Shown here: positions 1 through 12,600 of the stretch, piece by piece | How the letters are laid out: each line of letters begins with the position of its first letter | Position numbering within the stretch: position 1 is the first letter of the stretch | Origin: Chalara sp. BL73 | Lineage: Eukaryota; Ascomycota; Leotiomycetes; Helotiales | Direction: 5' to 3' | Assembly: GCA_918026815.1 (NCBI GenBank) | Contig: CAKJVC010000061.1 | Coordinates: 682,001 to 746,000 of the forward strand | DNA: 64,000 nucleotides | The notes under the pieces: model-generated | Told to the model about the DNA's origin: nothing | The model's database searches: none | Seen by the model: the letters and a program-made list of their open reading frames with translations, nothing else | Made by a program: the position numbers and the translations under genes

Positions 1-343
1 CGATACCGCCGTTTGCTGCACCTACAATAAGATCTTCGATTAAGTTGAATCCGGGATCTATAATCGCTGGTCCTATGTAGACTTAGTCACCAGCCGTGTT
101 TCCGTATAAGCCGTCGCTCATATCCGGGTATGAGGTCCAATATCGGCGAATTTGTATCTCAAATGGATTATGCCGATAGTCAGACTGGCTTAGAGTTCCA
201 CCACTTAAAGGTGCGATGATCTCAGGGGCAACATAGCTGTCATATACTAAAAGTGACTGGTTTTGCCCGGTGGGGTTGTTGAACAGGCTAGGTCTAAGGA
301 TCATACCTAGCCTCTTAGGGAAGTTGTAGGTATGCTTGCGCAA
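1..343 (-). pseudogene. Edge-truncated coding remnant of unknown family
   Basis: On the minus strand an open frame begins with Met at 343 and reaches a TAA at 83-85. The same frame stays open after the stop through the first bases of the window, with plausible protein (IGPAIIDPGFNLIEDL). The stop therefore looks like a nonsense change, plausibly CAA to TAA, inside a longer gene that runs off the window edge. I do not recognise the family. Visible features are a basic N-terminus (MRKHTYNFPKRL) and a Tyr/Asp-rich middle. It could also be an unannotated exon boundary, but no good splice signal was seen at the stop. Confidence 0.35.
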
Positions 344-1800
344 GATGCATACGTATTTTTGCTTTTGATGATGAATCTACTTACGTATGTTACGTATGTG
401 ATACTCACGTCTGAGTATCACAGCTCTATAAGTAGATAGATTCGTTCTGTAGATTAGGTTCTACAACCTTCAGCAATTGACTCGTTTACCCTATACTCTC
501 TGAAGGCGCCGTGACTTTCTATTACAACAAGGGTAATAAGGTATTGTTATGTTCCGGCGATTGCTTCTGTCCTGACCTGGGCACGAGAGATTACCACACG
601 CACAAGGCCTTGAGTCTTGTATTCCTTCTGCTTGGCGTTGCTTAACCAAATATCGACGGATCCCTGGCGTACTGAAAATATGCAGTGGTAACAGGGCCTT
701 GCACAATCGTATCTCCTAATCCAATTGGCGAAATTACCCAGCTGATGCAACAAGAACCACTGCTCTAGTTGATGTATAGGATATGATGACAACGCGGCCG
801 ATTTCCCCTTCTTTGGCGCCCGCAACTGCGTCAGAGTAGAGAATGGTTGAGGGGAATGTTGAATGAAAAAACCAGGCAACTACAGTCCTATCTTAATTGT
901 TATCGGTCTGAGCAGCCGACCGTTTGCCTGCCAAAAGACGCCGCTTACCATGCTGCAGCTGAATTTCGAAGCTCAAGTAGCCCGATAAAAACAACCACTT
1001 GCAAAAGAGAGGTGGTCACTTGGGCTGTGACCCATTTCAGCACCTAACTGCCAATTGTGTAGGTATCCCTTCCTGATCAACAAACCTGTATTAGTCAGGC
1101 CCGCAGCTCGACCTATCGTGAGCTCTAACATAGCCATCTCGCCGGTTGGGTAGTTGAATCTACTGGAGAATGTAAGCTCTACGAGTGCGTTTGCAGAAAG
1201 GGCGGGTTCTAATAACAGTAGAGAGAACCAGTGCGGGACAGGAGAAAAGGCAAGTGCGAGTTTACGATTTAAGATAATTCCATCAGCTAAGGCTTATTGT
1301 TGAAACCCTATAAAGCTGAAATACGGTTCGGATTCTTCTGCACAGCTTTTCTGTTAGTAACATCAAAGCGGGCTATAAATATACAAGTTCATGGCTAGCA
1401 GCAAGTGTGCAGCTGTATGTGCTCTAACCCTTTCGTGCAGAGAGAATTAACTTATTCTGTGCGACGAATTATAACACAAATTTCACTTAGACGAGGCGAC
1501 AAAGAAACGGCGACTGACAGCCGTGGCGAAGTCTTAAATAGTTCTATAGCACACTTTTACGGTAGCACAGTAGCTCAAAAGAGGCATCTGGCGCCACCTG
1601 CCGAGGAATGCTTGAGTATCACAGCCTTGGCAGCTTAAATAAGTGAACAAGAAAGAGTATAAACAACTAAGGTAGTTAAGCTAGGATATGATACCAGTGT
1701 CTCATTGACTGGACCATATGCCACTTAGATTGAAGTTATTGTTTTTGGAACGCAGCATACTGACTGTAGGAAGTAGGGGTTTTACGGATCCGCGTGTCAG
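344..1800. other. Non-coding stretch left of the MULE
   Basis: Only short unsupported ORFs are present on both strands. I see no splice-linked coding series and no recognised domain. The minus-strand frame at 547-879 has Cys/His-containing text but no family I can name. Confidence 0.5.
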
Positions 1801-1950
1801 GGGTTTCAATACGTTTACCACCCTGGTAGGTTTATAATTTTGGCTTAGGTAAGCTCTCAAAACCTACCACCCCCCTGCCACCCCACCAAAAATGATCGCG
1901 CGTCGCGTTCTGCATCCATTTGCACTGTAACTTTGCCTGCAATTGATGCA
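1801..1950 (+). repeat. Left terminal inverted repeat of the MULE
   Basis: It begins GGGTTTCAATACG and ends TTGATGCA. The reverse complement recurs at 5054-5203 with no difference that I could find by eye. Confidence 0.85.
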
Positions 1951-1976
1951 TCACCAGACGCAATTACATTACAACA

Positions 1977-4900
1977 ATGGATATTCGACTTTCACTGTCG
2001 CCGCAGCCTTTGCCAATATCGCAATTGCCCACTACACCTTCTATATCTATGCCACTGCCCCCGGAAGCTACGTACAGCTCTAAAGAAGAGCTATATGCTT
2101 CAATTCAAGCTTGGGCAGCACAGCACTATTATGCTTTTCGTATAGAGCGGTCTACAAAAAAAGGCAACAGTGCACTTACTAGGATCTTATATAGTTGTGA
2201 CCGTGCTGGGCCAGCACCGCCCGAAAACCATTCGCAAAATAGCTTACAAGACCGCAAACGCCGTACAGCTACTCGAAAAACAGGCTGTCAGTTCTCAATA
2301 ATAGCCCGTGAACAAATAGATACACAATGGGAGCTTCGCTATAGGCCTGGCAAAGAATACAGTACACATAATCAACCCCCAAGTCAATCAATTAGCTCTC
2401 ATCCAGCACACCGAAAACTAGCACAAGCAGAAATAAATCAGGCTAAATCTTTACACAATGCAGGTAAGTTTAATACTATATAATACTTTTAAAAACAAAA
2501 GGTTAATATATTTGTAGGAATTAAGCCAGGCCAAGCAATTACGTACCTTCGCGAAATGACTACTATTCCACTTCAACCGTATGATATATACAACTTAAAT
2601 GCTTCTTTTAAAAGAGAGCAAAAGCATGGACTTTCCGCAAATGACGCTTTAATTCAACATTTGAAGAACAATAATACTCACTTCAAAATCAATATTACGC
2701 ATCAAAATCAAACTCGCCATCTTTTTATTGCATATCCACAATCTATTCAGCTTGCACAAGCTAATCAAGATGTTGTATTAGTTGATAATACATATAAAAC
2801 TAATAAGTTTGATATGCCACTTCTTCATATGATTGGTAAGTAAAGCTTTATTGTGTCGTACGATTATATAGCTAAAATTTTACAGGTATTACAAGCTCGG
2901 GAATGACTTTTTCAATTGGTTTTTGCTTTCTTCCGGGCGAAACACAACAAGACTTTGTATGGGCATTTCGTTGTTTCCAAGAGCTTGGAATCAAGCCTGC
3001 AGTTGTAGTTATGGACGGTGACTAAGCTCAAAAAAATGCTTCAGAAGAAGTGTTTCCGTACGCTCCTACACCACTTTGTATTTGGCACGTTAATCAATGT
3101 GTTTTTGCCAAGTGTAAAAAAATAGTTGGGGACGAAAACTGGCCCGCATTTGAAGCTGCTTGGCGTACAGTTATTCAAGCACGTACAATTGAGGAATTTG
3201 ATAAGCACTGGCTTGAATTTCAAATTCAATACTCAACACCTAAAACTCAGCAATGTGTAACGTACTTGCAAAATGAGTGGCTAAAAAAAGGTCAAAAAGA
3301 GCGTCTTGTTGAAGCTTGGACAAGCCAATACTTACACTTTGGAATACGAGTTACTTCTCGAGCTGAAGGTGCTCACGCTTATATTAAGCGTTACCTTGGA
3401 GGCAAAAAAAGTAAAGGAGACTTATATTCGTCATGGCTACATATTGAAGCAGCAGTAATTAATCAAATTACAGCTGTATTTAACCGTACAACTATACAAC
3501 AAGACCGTATACCTATAGATATAGACAAAAAGCTATTTCAGGGTTGTTTAGGAGTTATTACTTGGCATGCATTACGACTTGTACAACGACATTTAAAGCT
3601 TGTTTCTTTGCCTTTACAGCCTTGCACAAGTAGCTTTACACGGTCAATGGGCTTACCTTGTGCACATATATGTGATATAAAAAAAGTCTACAGGTGGCCT
3701 TATTCCGTCAGACTTTCACGAGCACTGGTACTGGGACCGTCGAAGTACTTTACAGCCACTTCTTGACCCACTGCGAGCCGGTAAACAAAATACAGCTAAC
3801 TTGCGAATAGCTCGTACGGGCCGTATTCTTTCTACGAGTGAAAAGCTACTCGTAAAGCAGCCTCCTAAATGTTCAGCATGCCATAGGAAAGGGCATACAA
3901 TGAACAGCTCTAACTGTCCAATAAAGCTACAAGCATCAATTGCCAAACAAAATCAAATTCTTCTTGATATAGACATAGAAGCAAGGCAGCCACTAGCGCT
4001 TACAGCGCCTACAGCGCCCAACATGCCTGTAGCATCCCCTGTGCTTACAGCGCCTACAGCGTCCACCATGCCTGTAGCATCCCCTATGCTTACAGCGCTT
4101 ACAGCGTCGACTATGCCTGTGGCATCTCCTGTCTTTACAGCGCTTACAGCGTCCAACATGCCTGTAGCATCGTCTGTGCTTACAGCGCTTACAGCGTCCA
4201 CCATGCCTGTAGCATCCCCTGTGCTTACAGCGCTTACAGCGTCCACCATGCCTGTAGCATCCCCTGTGCTTACAGAGCATACAGCGTCCACCATGCCTGT
4301 AGCATCTCCTGTCCTTACAGCGCTTACAGCATCCACCATGCCTGTGGCATCTCCTGTCTTTACAGCGCCTACAGCATCCACCATGCCTGTGGCATCTCCT
4401 GTCTTTACAGAGCCTACAGCGTCGACTATGCCTGTGGCATCTCCTGTGCTTACAGAGCTTACAGAATCTACGATAACTGTGGCATTTCCTGTGCTTACAG
4501 AGCCTACAGAATCCATGATAACTGTAGCGTTTCCCGTACTTGCAGAGCCTATAGAGTCCACTATAATTGTAGCTTCTCCTGTATTTACAGCGTCTACAGC
4601 GTCTACAGTGTCTACTGTGCTTAAACAGCTATCCCCAGACAGGCCAGAGGTTTTAATGCAAGCCTATTTAGCTGAAAAAGCAGCCTGGCTAGCTCAGCAT
4701 TCTACTGTACGACTAACAGAGTACCGCAAGGCCAGGAAATGGTCTACTCCGCGACCAAAAGTCTTAAAAGAACAACTATTTTACATGCCTAAAGAACGAC
4801 GCGACCTTATGGGTAATATTATAGCAAATCAGGCTAATTGGACTTCTGAAGAAATTATAGTATGGCTAGATAATGAAGAAAAGAAAGAAGAGGACGAGTA

Positions 4901-5021
4901 TAATAAGCTAGAATCGGAGTTTGTAAGAAATAGCAACAAGCACACGGAAAACAAGCGTAAAGAAGTATGGGGTAGAATTGAGGAAGAGCATGCACGAGAT
5001 TCGGAGCGGTACATTCTATAA
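1977..5021 (+). pseudogene. MULE transposase, interrupted by an in-frame TAA
   Basis: Exons can be joined across clear introns at 2464-2517 and 2836-2885 (GTAAGT donors, TAG or CAG acceptors). The N-terminal part (1977-2463) resembles the FAR1/zinc-binding region of MULE proteins. The catalytic part contains LVDNTYKTNKF, GMTFSIGFCFLPGE and VVVMDGD, the usual DDE neighbourhood. A TAA at 3023-3025 follows MDGD directly, and the frame then continues with LCIWHVNQC. A SWIM-like CxnCxH motif lies near 3630-3670. A frame change follows near 3690, by small indel or an unrecognised intron. A CCHC knuckle (CSACHRKGH then C) lies near 3870-3920, followed by 15-residue tandem repeats and a charged C-terminus. 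This copy is probably non-autonomous unless the stop is bypassed. Confidence 0.75.
3990..4610 (+). repeat. 45-bp coding minisatellite in the MULE transposase
   Basis: About 13 imperfect 45-bp units each encode a 15-residue motif close to ALTASTMPVASPVLT. The last few units drift in sequence. The open minus-strand frame over the same bases is a by-product of the repeat. Confidence 0.85.
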
Positions 5022-5053
5022 AATTGATTATTACAATGCAATTAAGTCCAGCG

Positions 5054-5203
5054 TGCATCAATTGCAGGCAAAGTTACAGTGCAAATGGATGCAGAACGCG
5101 ACGCGCGATCATTTTTGGTGGGGTGGCAGGGGGGTGGTAGGTTTTGAGAGCTTACCTAAGCCAAAATTATAAACCTACCAGGGTGGTAAACGTATTGAAA
5201 CCC
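5054..5203 (-). repeat. Right terminal inverted repeat of the MULE
   Basis: Reverse complement of 1801-1950. It ends with ATTGAAACCC at 5194-5203, followed by GTCAG. Confidence 0.85.
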
Positions 5204-6059
5204 GTCAGGAATTGGCTTACGTAATAGGCCAAGGAACAGGAAAATCTCTTACAGGTCTACAACGTAGATACAGATCATACAATACAAGCACTCAACAACC
5301 CGTATTCTATAGACGTGATACCTCTCTCAATATCATATTTCTGACACCGCGTATGACCCACTAAGGTCACGTGGTCCGCACAACCCCCATTTTGTAGAAT
5401 CTAGAGTAGAATCTAGAGTAGAGCCTAATACAACAACAATGATTACCATATCCATCAAGAGAAGAACGTGGCCTACAAAGTAGAGCTACGCCTTTTGCCC
5501 CGTGGAAGGTAAGACCCGTACCAACAGATGCATACGAGACGCTAATGCATAGGCATTACCTTTAAGAAGAATGTTCTTAAGTATTTCTAAGCATGCCTAC
5601 GTCATTGGCTGGGTTTACTTTGGAAATTCAAAAAGTGAAATTTAGGCGATCTGTAAGCTGTGATTTACCGACGACTATCCACCCGAATATCAACATGCGT
5701 TTGCTAAGAACATCTTTTTCAAGGGAGTGAGAACTTGACCAAAATTGAATCTCGTGTTTATTTATTTACGTGCTTGCTGCTATCATCTCTTGCCCCGCTT
5801 TTCTGGTCTAATTACGTTAATTAAATCGAGGAATCAAGAGTTGGAACACATTTCCGCTGGCCGCATGCTTGGGATGCATCTGCATGACTCGCTTCGCGAA
5901 ATGAGGGACGCATTCGCCGGAATATATATTCCATCTGGAGCAACACCTTATCAACTAATAATTATTGATGGTCCAAAACAGCTACTCTTCTTGAACTACC
6001 TGGACTCAGCTTCAATATTTTCTATATTAGACCTAGTTGCAAATCTATATTCCAAGGCA
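5204..6059. other. Intergenic, promoter side of the RidA-like gene
   Basis: An open frame begins at 5745 and runs into the RidA-like gene, but its early part does not resemble protein of any family I know. It is treated as upstream non-coding sequence. The direct repeat TAGAATCTAGAG occurs near 5396-5420. Confidence 0.4.
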
Positions 6060-6520
6060 ATGTCACATCTTCAGTATTACGCCTACCCTGGAAAGGGCGA
6101 GAGACAACAGAAGCAGTACAGATATTCTCAAGCCGTGCGAGTTGGCGATCGCATCGAGTGTTCTGGTCAGGGTACGGAAGAGCAGCCCATGGTAAGACCA
6201 CAGAGCACTAACTTTCAGTAGGAGGGTGGGATCCAGAGACTGGCACGTTTTACAAGGAAATCAACGCTCAGATCGACCAGGCATTCAAGAACGTCGATTT
6301 AGCCCTTAAGAACGCCAACGGGAAAGGGTGGTCTCAAGTCTTCCGAGTCAATTCTTACCATATTCCTATGAACGATGAAGCCCTCGAGGCTATGGTCCGA
6401 AACTTTGCCAAGTGGATGCCGGATCATCAGCCCCTCTGGACTTGTATTGGTGTTACTCGGTTGGGAGAGGATGATATGCGTGTGGAAATTGAGGTTAGCG
6501 CTCACGACCCTAAGAACTGA
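6060..6520 (+). CDS. RidA/YjgF/YER057c-family protein
   Basis: Two exons (6060-6171 and 6222-6520) flank a 50-bp intron with a GTACGG donor, an ACTAAC branch site and a TAG acceptor. The product is 136 residues, the usual size for this family, and runs MSHLQYYAYPGKG, YSQAVRVGDRIECSGQGGW, IDQAFKNVDLALK, GWSQVFRVNSYHIP, then DHQPLWTCIGVTRLG. RidA proteins form trimers and hydrolyse reactive enamine/imine intermediates made by PLP enzymes. Some fungal members sit in secondary-metabolite clusters, and here it could detoxify or steer imines. The start was chosen because family similarity begins exactly at this Met. Housekeeping or cluster membership cannot be decided from sequence. Confidence 0.85.
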
Positions 6521-8025
6521 TGACAAGGTTGGACAATTTTGTGTCGCGGGATTTAGAGTAAAAAAAGCTATTTATAATTGGATTGTAAACCCATCATTCT
6601 CAATACCATGAATGTTTTGAGCCATGACTCACTTTGTTTTTAGATTGCTTTGAGTGAAGCGATTTTGGGTCGTGCTGCTGGCTACTGTACTTACTAATGA
6701 TTCGCTCTTGGCTACATTCCCGTGATACACTTGTTAAAACAGCCGTACATCGCATTGTTGGCGCGCCTAGTGTCAAAGGAATTATCCTTCTTATGAGTAA
6801 TGCTGACAGAGCATATACGGCGAAATAAAAAGAATGTCACGCTACGGCGTGTTTCTTGTAAAGTCTCTGTAAATGGTCAAGGCAAGGACTTGATCAATGT
6901 TTGACCAAGATTGGGGGTGGGTTGTTGAAGGAGTTGTATTACATTTAACAATGAAAGTGCTATCTATAAATGTATTGATAATTAAAAGAGGTTCATAAAT
7001 TCATCGTATGTTGCCCAGTGTGGTAGGAGATTTATTAGCAGATGCGCTATAGGCAACAAACTTTACAAGCAACTAAGGCGCACAAGTACGCCGGCCATCC
7101 GTACCTAGATGTTACGGACAAGCCCGGCACCAAACTAAGATTAGTGCCAGAATACGGATTATACAACTAGGTCTACTGTACTAGTAAAGAATAAGCGCGG
7201 CAAGAACGATTGTACGAACAGTTGCCGAGAACAACTTAGAGCTTACCACTTTGAAACGTTTACCAGAACACTCGTTGATAAGGTATATACTTCTTTATTA
7301 CTTGAAATATTAAGTGCTTAAGCTTCAATTGAGATCTTATACTAATTTAAGCTCGTTTTACTTATGTGTGAACAACTATCTTTATATCTGCTATATTGCC
7401 TCTTATAAGCCTAAGCAAACCTGCTCTTTGCCTTAGGATATGGCCATATCGATACATGACAAATATCAGACTGTCCACGGAAGTATTGCTGCATATAGTG
7501 TGGCGGGGAACATGCTGAGAGCAAGAACAGCAACAGGATCTAGCACAAAACTCATAGGCGTGATAGCGGTGGCTGTAGCATACTGGGGAGAGCACCGGCG
7601 AGCCTAAGCTCTATATAATAGATAAACGTCAATAGCTTATAAAGGTGTAAAATATAGGAGGGTGGAAAGGTGTGTTGTATTGATGATGACGTGCCTTCAT
7701 ACCGGAGGCGAAGGTTATATACAACTCATGCTCATCAGGTCACATGACTGACCACTCATGAGTATCACGTGACAAAGTGTCAAAGGAAAGAAAATCGTCC
7801 CCACCACAATAGCATAGAAGTGCATATTGGCTACCACTCGAAGACTATCCTAAAGGGTAGCGCCAAGCCTAGCCCGCAGTTGGGACTCCCTTCTTAGCTG
7901 CAGACTTTTAATGGCGCTTCCTAGATTTAATACATAGATTTGTGAATTGATATTCTGACCACCAGATCTAAGTTCACTTTGTATCACCTGGTTACATACA
8001 TCGAAACAAACGCATGTGTCAATCT
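6521..8025. other. Intergenic, no supported gene
   Basis: I see only short unsupported ORFs. Text near 7040-7220 is richer in GC and direct repeats, and could be old transposon sequence, but no domain or terminal repeat was found. Confidence 0.4.
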
Positions 8026-9047
8026 TTAATTCTTCATAGTGTACCTATCAGCCAAGTCCCAATACTCCTCAAATCCAACAGCGGCGCACACGTCTTCGAA
8101 CTTCATTATGGTTCTTGGTGATTTGTTTTTATCTGCTAAATCTTTCAGAGCTCCTCGCATTGGTTCTATGCTTGCTGCAAGGAGTGTGAGCGGATATGCT
8201 ACACTGCAATATCCCATGCCAGCAAGTTCGGTGTATGACAGCGCCGGTGTCTTCCCACCTTCTATGACATTAATGAAGGCAGGAATTTCACGTCCTAAAT
8301 CAATTCGAGATTGCTTCATGGTGGGAAGAGTTGAAATTGCCTCGATGACAACTGCGTCAGCGCCCTCGGCGAAGAAAGCCCTGGCTCTCTTGATGGCTTC
8401 TTCGTACGAAATGATCAAGGAGTCGGTGCGGGCGAGGATGAAGATATCGGTGCCTTCGTTGCGAGCAGCAACAGCGGCTCGGACGCGAGATACAGCTTCA
8501 TCGAAGGTGATAACCTTCTTGTCCTTGGTGTGCCCACAGCCTTTCAATTAATTAGAGACCGTACTTTGAGAGATTTACTCGAGATCTTTCGACGTTTGTA
8601 GTACTCACGCTTCGGGCTGGCCTGATCTTCGATCATGATACCTGCCGCACCAGCCTTGGCATATCCTTGCACAGTTCGACGGACATTTATCTCGTTCCCA
8701 TAACCAGTGTCGCCATCCACCATGACAGGTACATCAACAACTCTGCATACTTCCAGCGTCCGCTGTACCATCTCACCAAAGCCAAGATAGCCAGCGTCAG
8801 CTAGGCCATGGGACGCACTAACGGCGTAGCCACCGAGGAAAACCATAGGAAAACCAGCTTGCTCAACAAGGCGAGCAGTGAGGCCATCCCACGCGATTGG
8901 GTGCTGAACAATTTTCGAATCATCAAAATGTGCCTCTAGCATCATCTTTCGAAGTCTGCTTGCTAACTCATTGTGCTTCGTACCACGTTGTAATGGATAG
9001 GGAGAATGGACGCCATTGCCGTTGCCGAGAGTATTCAATGTGGTCAT
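8026..9047 (-). CDS. Isocitrate lyase/PEP mutase-superfamily enzyme, lyase or hydrolase type
   Basis: Two exons on the minus strand (9047-8609 and 8540-8026) are separated by a 68-bp intron (GTGAGT donor) and give 317 residues. Splicing completes the signature KRCGH at residues 146-150. The metal-binding motif DGDTGYGN lies at 111-118 and the substrate-loop FLGGYAVSASHG at about 70-81. ARTDS and INVIEGGKTP follow. In this superfamily the Cys of KKCGH/KRCGH is the catalytic base of C-C bond lyases and oxaloacetate hydrolases; PEP mutases lack it. I therefore favour a 2-methylisocitrate/dimethylmalate lyase-like or oxaloacetate hydrolase-like role on a small 2- or 3-carboxylate. It is divergent from the fusion gene at 9647 and shares its promoter, suggesting co-expression. 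The exact substrate is unknown. Confidence 0.88.
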
Positions 9048-9646
9048 TGTTGCTAAGAGAAGCTGCGATTGAATTGGACGAGGTGTAGATATTGTAGATA
9101 TTGTGGATATGATTCTTTCTAATTTTATTATTGTCCTGTGAACAAGTGCTTTAGATTTGAGTTCAGGTTATTCAACGGATCATGAAAACGAAGCGACTCT
9201 GTTTTCAAAGCTTCAGTTTGAAAGATCAGCTGAACTTTTGGGTTTGGTGGTCTGGCTGCTTGTGAGGACGGCGGTTGCGATTTTCCCGCCTTCTCCGTTC
9301 CCCGGAAATTTCGCAAATTCGTCAGATTTTGGAGAATATATGAAACTTTCCTAGCTGCTCACCCCGCATCCCGATTCATGCACAGGATCTGCGGAATAAT
9401 TCCGCTGACACTGCTTCGTAAATCCGGTCATGCTTTTACTGTTGTTTTAGATATTGCCGAGATGACGAGCCTGGGTTTTCCGAGAGTCTACTTTATGATC
9501 TTTATATTGGCTTACTTTGGCGGTCACCCTTCGTGTTATCTACCGTTTGATATATGTTATCACGAATACAATTTCTTAAACACCATTTTATATTCTACGT
9601 CCCGCGGGACAATAACTACGTGAAACATATCTCATAATCTGCAATC
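9048..9646. promoter_or_regulatory. Divergent promoter between lyase and decarboxylase-reductase genes
   Basis: This 599-bp region separates the two start codons. Short ORFs here are not supported. A shared promoter fits coordinated expression; no specific operator was identified. Confidence 0.5.
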
Positions 9647-12600
9647 ATGGTCACCCAAGTCCCTCTGGCATTGTATTTATGGACCCGGTAAGGAACCTCG
9701 CAGTTTAAATCTCGAATTCGGAAATTAAAATGGAACCGCCTCTACAGAATCCACCAACAAGGGACCCGAAGCATCATGGGAGTTCCGGGCGACATGAACC
9801 TCGAGCTTCTCGACTACATCAAGGAAGTAGGTGGGCTTAGTTGGGGTATGCCAAAGGATCAAGATGAGATACCACTTGCTTAGAGTCTTGCTGAGAGATA
9901 CTCCTAGTTGGGAATGCGAACGAATTGAATGCTGCATACGCTGCAGATGGATATGCGAGGGTCAAGGATTGCCCAGGCGTCAGTGAGTAGAAAGCACCAG
10001 TATTGGGTTTGTCAAGCTGACATCTAAAGTCACAACGACCATGGGAGTTGGAGAATTGAGCGCGTTGAACGGCATCGGTGGTGCATACACGGAAAAAGTC
10101 AAGGTGATACACATTGTTGGGACGACACCCACAGAGGTTCAATTGAAGCGCCTTATGATTCATCATAATTTGGGCCCTAACCCCGACCACAAGGTAAGTA
10201 TGGAGTCAGGCATTTTGTGAATTGATGCCGACAGCAGCTGTAGGTTTTCGAGAAAATCTCGAGACATGTCCGATGCGCCCATACATGGATAGATAGTGCT
10301 GAGACAGCTCCCTTTGAGATCGATGTTAGCAATCCCAGCGGTACCCTTTGGATTTCATTGTTATTCTAACCCACTTGGTCTTCTCCAGCGAGTCATTCGA
10401 GAATGTAGCGTGAAGTCGTTACCAGTCTACATCTATGTTCCAATGGATTTTGTCCATGTTCCGGTTTCGGCGACACGCCTAGAAAGACCAATTGACTTGT
10501 CGCCGCCCGTCAACGCCTTAAATGAAAGTAAAGCAGTTCAAAGTATGCTATACGCAGTTACCACCGCCCAAAATCCGGTCGTACTGGTTGATTGTCTTGC
10601 TTCGCGCCATATAGCAGTTGAGGAAACAAGGCAACTTGTAGACCTTCTTGAGTTTCCGGTGTTTTGTACCTCAATGGGAAAGTCGATCATAGACGAGACA
10701 CATCATAGATTCTGTGGTGTGTATAATGGCGAAGTGTCATATCCTGGAATCAAGGCTGCTGTAGAATGCAGTGATTGCATTATCAACATCGGACCGCTGC
10801 TCGCGGATAGCAACACCGGAGCTCACACAAGAGAAATACGACCAACCCAGGTCATCATGCTCGAGGCCTCGAGCTGCAATGTGTGTAAACCCGAAATTGC
10901 TGCCGATTCCGCGATATTAAATTATATTTGCAGGTATTCGGCCAGACGTATACTGATGTGTATCTCTCACAGTGTAAGTACTGTCTAATCCCCCCTTTCC
11001 CAAATATATATATGTAACCAGAACATTAAGAAATGATTTACTAACTAAATCAGTGCTCCAAAAGTTCTTGGTTGCATTGAAGGGTGTGGCCATTCCCTCC
11101 GTACCCAACCCCTGCCTTCCACCAGAGCCTGTGCCCGTAGACGCCACTTCAGAAGCAATTGTTCAGTCTTGGATCTGGAAAAGGCTTGGCGACTTTTCTC
11201 AACAAGGTGATACGATTATAGCAGAATCGGGGACTGCACAGTTTGGCTTTCCTGATGCAAGATTTCGTGCAAGGGTCAAATACATCACGCAGGTCTACTA
11301 TGGCAGTATTGGATATTCGGTTGGTTGCTGTCTTGGAGCTGCCATAGCACAAAGGGAGATACAACAGGAAACAGGGGTGCAGGCTGGAAGAACAATATTG
11401 GTTGTTGGTGATGGTAGTCTACAGCTTACCGTGCAAGAAATTGGAACGATGATAAGATTAGACTTGAACCCGATAATGTAAGCTTCCGGAGATTTGCCCT
11501 CTTCAATCGCATCTCTAATATTTGTAGAATCATAATCAATAACAACGGCTACACAATCGAGCGAGCTATTCATGGCGCAGATGAATCCTACAACGATATT
11601 TCAACATGGCGTCACCAAGCTCTCTTGAACTTCTTTGGGGCCCAAAATCCAGATGACTGTAGTCGCGAGGTGAGGACAAAGGTGGAGATGGAAACTGTCC
11701 TCGGGCTCCGCCAGTACATAAATCCTAAGAATATTCAACTTCTGGAGGTCTTCATGGGAGTAATGGATGTACCCTGGCGCTTGAGGAACCAGATCAATAT
11801 CGCCAAGGCAAGAAGTCGAGAAAAGAAAGCGGCCAAAGACTACACTCTCCTGCCTGAGCAAAGTTCTACAAGTGGAAGTTCTATGAGAGGCATAAACGGA
11901 AACGCATTGGCTCCGGAGCTAGCACTGGTCGGTGGAACAGGATATATAGGGGCCATGATAGTTCCTCAAGCCCTTGCTGCTTTGAAATTAGGTCGGCTGA
12001 GCGCAGTTCGGATACTGTCGAGTCGGCCATCTAAACCCCCTCATATTCCTGATGAGTTCTCCTGGTGGACGGTGGATTACAGCGATAAGGATTCAATCAA
12101 GGAAGCTCTTGAGGGAGTCGGGATTCTTATCTCAGCGGCTGGTATGCAGATAGGTGAATCGAGCAACAAAGACAACATCATTGTGGCAGCGGCTTCTGTT
12201 GGCGTCAGAACTTACATGCCCAGCGATTTCGGCACCGACTACACACGGTCCAAATACCTTGACAACAACATGTTCTCTAAAAAGGCTGCTCATACTGCCC
12301 ATTCCAGGGCTTTGGGTCTGAAAACTGTACCATTATTCATTGGGTTGACAATGGAGAGGTCATTCCTTCGCTGGGTTGCGCGAGATGCCAACACATGGCG
12401 GGTGGTTGGTAGTCCGGATGCCACCGTATCTCTGAGCAGTGAGCACGATATTGGCAAGTTTGCTATTGAGGCAGTTCTCCACGCTTACTGGCACCCTGGT
12501 CTTACACCAGATTATGTGAGGGTTTCATCCTGTGATTTCACTATCCGGGATTACGCTATAGCTTACGAGCAAGTCCGTGGCACTAAGATCATATTTGACA

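Larger units (their letters stand above)
1801..5203 (+). mobile_element. Mutator-like DNA transposon (MULE), 3.4 kb
   Basis: The element is bounded by 150-bp terminal inverted repeats (1801-1950 and 5054-5203) that look identical by eye. It encloses one plus-strand transposase gene with two introns, a MULE-type catalytic region, a SWIM-like zinc finger and a CCHC knuckle. The five bases GTCAG lie directly outside both ends (1796-1800 and 5204-5208). This may be what is left of a target-site duplication; fungal MULEs usually make 8-11 bp. The near-identity of the repeats suggests recent insertion, although the transposase carries an in-frame stop. Confidence 0.85.

Noticed and set aside
3953..4561. 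202-aa minus-strand ORF with repeated GDATGMVDAV units
   Set aside because: Antisense by-product of the 45-bp minisatellite within the MULE transposase.
5745..6059. Upstream in-frame extension of the RidA-like gene
   Set aside because: Family similarity starts exactly at Met 6060; the extension would give a protein more than 100 residues too long.
8039..8551. 170-aa plus-strand ORF
   Set aside because: Lies opposite the second exon of the ICL/PEPM-family gene, whose motifs are clear.
8026..9047. Phosphonate biosynthesis (PEP mutase) interpretation
   Set aside because: The KRCGH catalytic Cys indicates a lyase/hydrolase, and no phosphonopyruvate decarboxylase of the bacterial type is needed to explain the ThDP neighbour, which is PDC-like.
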